Below, one piece after another: positions 61,524 through 64,000 of a stretch of 64,000 bases of DNA (position 1 is the stretch's first letter; every line of letters starts with the position of its first letter). The translations under genes and the position numbers were made by a program. Below the pieces are notes generated by a model that saw nothing but the letters and a program-made list of their open reading frames with translations, was not told the DNA's origin and made no database searches. Origin of the DNA: Nocardioides carbamazepini (lineage in GTDB: Bacteria > Actinomycetota > Actinomycetes > Propionibacteriales > Nocardioidaceae); contig NZ_JAHTLF010000025.1 in assembly GCF_024614185.1 (NCBI RefSeq), forward strand, positions 558,001-622,000. The letters are read 5' to 3'.

Positions 61524-62545
61524 CGGTCCACTTCCTGGTGCCCGACGGCATCGACGACCCGCGGCACCCGAGCGGCGGCAACGTCTACGACCGCCGACTG
61601 GGGGCCGCGCTCGCCGACCTCGGCGTGCCGGTGCACGAGCATCGGGTCGGCGCTGCCGGTCCGGGCCCGCTCCTGGCACGCCTGCCCGAGGGCGCCGTGG
61701 TCCTGGTCGACGGACTGATCGCCTCGACGACGGACGTCCTCGTCGCCGAGAGCTGCCGGCTCCGGGTCGCGGTCCTCCTGCACATGCCGGGCTCCGGTCC
61801 TGCCGAGCCCGTGGTGCTCCGTGCGGTCCACGCCGTCGTGACGACCAGCGCGTGGGCCCGTCGGTGGGTCCTCGAGCGGCAGGTTCCGGCCGACCGGGTG
61901 CAGGTCGCCGTGCCAGGCGCCGACCGGGGTCCGGTCGTCACCGGCTCGGCCGACGGCACGAGGTTGCTCTGCGTCGGACCGGTGACCCCAGCCAAGGGGT
62001 ACGACGACCTGCTCACCGCCCTCGCGGAGGTCCGTGACCTCGCGTGGCGCTGCCGGTGCGTGGGCGCGCTCGACCTGACGCCGTCGTACGTCGGTCGGCT
62101 CCGCGAGCGCGCCCGCGGGCTCGACCTGGCCGACCGGGTCGAGCTGGTCGGCCCACTCCCGCCGGCCCGGCTCGACGCGGTGCGGGCGGTGACCGACCTG
62201 GTCGTGGCGCCCTCGCGCCGCGAGTCGTACGGGATGGCGCTCGCCGAGGGCCTGGCCCGGGGCCTGCCGGCGATCGCGACCGACGTCGGTGGTCACCCCG
62301 AGGCACTGGGGCCGGCGGCCGGCGGTTCGTTGCCGGGGACGCTCGTCCCCGTCGGCGACCCGACCGCGTTCGCGCGGGCGCTGCGGGAGTGGCTGGGCGA
62401 CGCCGTCCTGCGCGACCGGTGGCGTCGCGCGGCCGCGACCCGCCGTCAGGGCCTGGGGGGCTGGGGTCGGACCGCGACCGAGGTGGCCCACGTGCTGAAC
62501 CGGATCGCGCCCGGACCCGTAGTCCCGGTCGTCGGGAGGAGGTAG
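61520..62545 (+). CDS. Glycosyltransferase family 4
   Basis: 341 residues from GTG 61520 (GTGA overlap). GT-B fold: acceptor domain with HPSGGNVYDRRLGAAL near 18, then CVGPVTPAKGYDDLLTAL near 152 and the donor-site E-x7-E in APSRRESYGMALAEGLARG near 229. Ends at TAG 62545, with GGGAGGAGG in its final codons serving as ribosome-binding site of the next gene. Confidence 0.9.
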   Translation: MTVHFLVPDGIDDPRHPSGGNVYDRRLGAALADLGVPVHEHRVGAAGPGPLLARLPEGAVVLVDGLIASTTDVLVAESCRLRVAVLLHMPGSGPAEPVVLRAVHAVVTTSAWARRWVLERQVPADRVQVAVPGADRGPVVTGSADGTRLLCVGPVTPAKGYDDLLTALAEVRDLAWRCRCVGALDLTPSYVGRLRERARGLDLADRVELVGPLPPARLDAVRAVTDLVVAPSRRESYGMALAEGLARGLPAIATDVGGHPEALGPAAGGSLPGTLVPVGDPTAFARALREWLGDAVLRDRWRRAAATRRQGLGGWGRTATEVAHVLNRIAPGPVVPVVGRR

Positions 62546-62548
62546 GCC

Positions 62549-63454
62549 ATCGACAGGACGACGCTCTGGGCGGGGCTCCGGCTGCTCGCGGCCGCCGCGA
62601 TCCTGGCGGTCCTCGCTGCCCGGCTGGGCGCCGAGCCCTTCCTCGACGGGCTGCGCCACACCGACCCCCGCGGGCTCGCGGCCGCGGTGGTCGTCACCGC
62701 GGTGACGACGGCCTGCGGTGCGCGCCGGTGGAGCCTGGTCGCGCACGGGCTCGGCGTCGGCATCCCGTTCCGGGCGGCGTACCGGACCTGCTACCGCGCC
62801 CACCTCCTCAACGCGACGCTTCCCGGCGGTGTGCTGGGAGACCTGCATCGCGGCTACCGGCACGGTCGGGACTCCGCGGCCCTCGGCCGCGGTCTGCGGT
62901 CGGTGGCCTGGGACCGGGGGAGCGGCCAGGTGGTCCAGGCCGCGCTGACGGTCGCCGCCGTACCGCTGCTGCCCGGTGGGCTCCGGGGTTGGGCCGCGGG
63001 TGTGCTCGCCGTGGTCCTGGCACTCGCCGCGGTCGTCGTCCTGGTGGGTCGGCGTGAGGCGGCCGCGGCTCTCGGCGGCGTGTGGCCCCAGGTGCTGCTG
63101 CTCTCGGCGGTCGCGGCGAGCGGCCATGTGGTCGTCTTCATGATCGCCGCCCGTACGGCCGGGCTGAGCCTGTCCGCACCGCGGCTGCTGGCCCTGGCAC
63201 TCCTGGTCCTGCTGGCCTCGGCGATCCCGGTCAGCATCGCCGGCTGGGGGCCGCGGGAGGGCGCCGCCGCCTGGGCCTTCGGCGCCGCCGGTCTCGGCGC
63301 GGCCACCGGCGTCGAGGTGGCGGTCGTCTACGGCGTCATGTCGCTGGTCGCGACGCTTCCGGGCATCCTGGTACTGCGTGCCCCGCGGGCGTCGTCCGCG
63401 GTCCGGACGGCGAAGGGAGGCCCCGTATGGGCGAGCGGCCCTACGTCCTCCTGA
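62549..63454 (+). CDS. LPG-synthase-TM/UPF0104-like membrane protein, apparent ATC start
   Basis: About 301 residues if translation begins at ATC 62549, six nt after GGAGG. The in-frame coding signal (a helix with LWAGLRLLAAAAILAVLAARLG) runs back to the TAG of the glycosyltransferase gene, and no ATG, GTG or TTG occurs before GTG 62687. Starting there would delete the first transmembrane helix and leave the RBS unused. About seven helices follow, with TLPGGVLGDLHRGYRHG near 90 and the family SIAGWGPREGAAAW motif near 230. Such proteins move or attach lipids, and here might flip a glycosylated product. Overlaps the next gene by 28 nt. Confidence 0.7.
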   Translation: MDRTTLWAGLRLLAAAAILAVLAARLGAEPFLDGLRHTDPRGLAAAVVVTAVTTACGARRWSLVAHGLGVGIPFRAAYRTCYRAHLLNATLPGGVLGDLHRGYRHGRDSAALGRGLRSVAWDRGSGQVVQAALTVAAVPLLPGGLRGWAAGVLAVVLALAAVVVLVGRREAAAALGGVWPQVLLLSAVAASGHVVVFMIAARTAGLSLSAPRLLALALLVLLASAIPVSIAGWGPREGAAAWAFGAAGLGAATGVEVAVVYGVMSLVATLPGILVLRAPRASSAVRTAKGGPVWASGPTSS

Positions 63455-64000
63455 GCTGCAGCGTCTCGCTCGACGGCTACCTCGACAGCGCGGGCGAGGG
63501 GCGGCTGCTGCTGTCCAACGACGCCGACTTCGACCGGGTCGACGAGGTGCGTGCCGGCTGCGACGCGATCCTGGTGGGCGCTGCGACGGTGCGCAACGAC
63601 GACCCGAGGCTGCAGATCCGCTCCGAGGAGCGCCGTCGGCACCGGGTCGCGGCGGGCCGCCCGGTCGGCCCGGTCAAGGTGACGCTGACCTCGCGCGGCG
63701 ACCTCAGTCCCGACGCCCGGTTCTTCACCCTCGGCGACGGGGAGAAGCTCGTCTACTGCCCCGACGCGACCGGTGCCGAGCTCGAGAGCCGCGTCGGCTC
63801 GCTCGCCAAGGTCGTCGCGCTCGGTGCGGAGGTGCGGATGGGGGAGGTGGTCGCCGACCTCGGCTCGCGGGGGGTGCGCCGGCTGATGGTGGAGGGTGGC
63901 GGGTCCGTCCACACGCAGTTCCTGACCGCGGGCATCGCCGACGAGCTGCACCTGGTGGTGGCGCCGTTCTTCGTCGGGGACTCCCGCGCCCGCCGTTTCG
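63427..64000 (+). CDS. RibD C-terminal-type reductase, partial (3' end beyond window)
   Basis: 191 residues are visible from ATG 63427 (MGERPYVLLSCSVSLDGYLD), with a purine-rich GAAGGGAGG upstream. Family motifs: VGAATVRNDDPRL near 51-63 and LMVEGGGSVHTQFL near 156-169, followed by HLVVAPFFVGDSRARRF. The family reduces a ribosyl- or pterin-like carbonyl with NADPH, as in riboflavin synthesis (RibD C-terminal domain) or dihydrofolate-type reductions. With the PTPS-like gene it gives the operon a pteridine flavour. The stop lies outside the window. Confidence 0.85.
   Translation, partial: MGERPYVLLSCSVSLDGYLDSAGEGRLLLSNDADFDRVDEVRAGCDAILVGAATVRNDDPRLQIRSEERRRHRVAAGRPVGPVKVTLTSRGDLSPDARFFTLGDGEKLVYCPDATGAELESRVGSLAKVVALGAEVRMGEVVADLGSRGVRRLMVEGGGSVHTQFLTAGIADELHLVVAPFFVGDSRARRF

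Overview
The window is high-GC actinobacterial chromosome. The gene order, GTG/TTG starts, leaderless promoters, DUF3000-RNase D pair, Zn-type S14 and L36, and an S10-spc-alpha ribosomal block all fit the order Propionibacteriales; a Nocardioides-like genome is my best inference, not a proof. No rRNA, tRNA, CRISPR array, insertion sequence or prophage was seen.

Layout. 1-5.6 kb: the 3' end of a solute-binding protein gene, RNase D and DUF3000 (minus), hemE (plus), a NYN-domain nuclease-like gene and a LysR regulator (minus). 5.8-12.1 kb: a minus-strand operon read from a Pro-rich multi-pass membrane protein through DUF4129, DUF4350, MoxR ATPase and DUF58 to a DUF4349 lipoprotein. 12.1-25.2 kb: the S10 and spc ribosomal operons (rpsJ to rplO), then secY, adk and map. 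25.3-38.2 kb: a block splitting spc from the alpha operon. It holds a 2317-residue modular surface protein with an LPNAG-type sorting tail, an isochorismate synthase, a TerC protein behind a probable yybP-ykoY manganese riboswitch, a double-FHA ABC transporter and a luciferase-family oxidoreductase. 38.4-42.6 kb: infA, rpmJ, rpsM, rpsK, rpsD, rpoA, rplQ. 42.7-45.6 kb: ispH, a YciO/Sua5-family gene, an unknown secreted protein and a small membrane protein. 45.6-55.3 kb: an amino-sugar uptake and catabolism regulon. It has an MsiK-like ATPase divergent from a ROK regulator, followed by a binding lipoprotein, two permeases, a cytoplasmic GH3 hexosaminidase, a ROK kinase, nagA and nagB. 55.4-57.8 kb: exodeoxyribonuclease III, an ECF sigma factor with zinc-type anti-sigma, and a small membrane protein. 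57.8-64 kb: a CDP-alcohol phosphotransferase-sulfatase fusion, divergent from a tightly overlapping operon of dehydrogenase, degenerate PTPS/QueD-like protein, GT4 glycosyltransferase, LPG-synthase-TM-like membrane protein and RibD-type reductase, which runs off the window end.

The GlcNAc regulon reads as one pathway: import, internal cleavage, phosphorylation, deacetylation, deamination to fructose-6-phosphate. The terminal operon is the best candidate for an undescribed system. Its parts suggest a pterin-related small molecule that is glycosylated and perhaps moved across the membrane, but no product can be read from the sequence.

The most striking non-coding finding is a family of roughly 95-120 nt imperfect palindromes. 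There are four copies, each starting 3-12 nt after a stop codon (adk, rpmJ, rpoA, the sugar-binding lipoprotein gene). Six genes also have a TAGNNT hexamer ending 6-7 nt before the start codon, the layout of leaderless transcripts.
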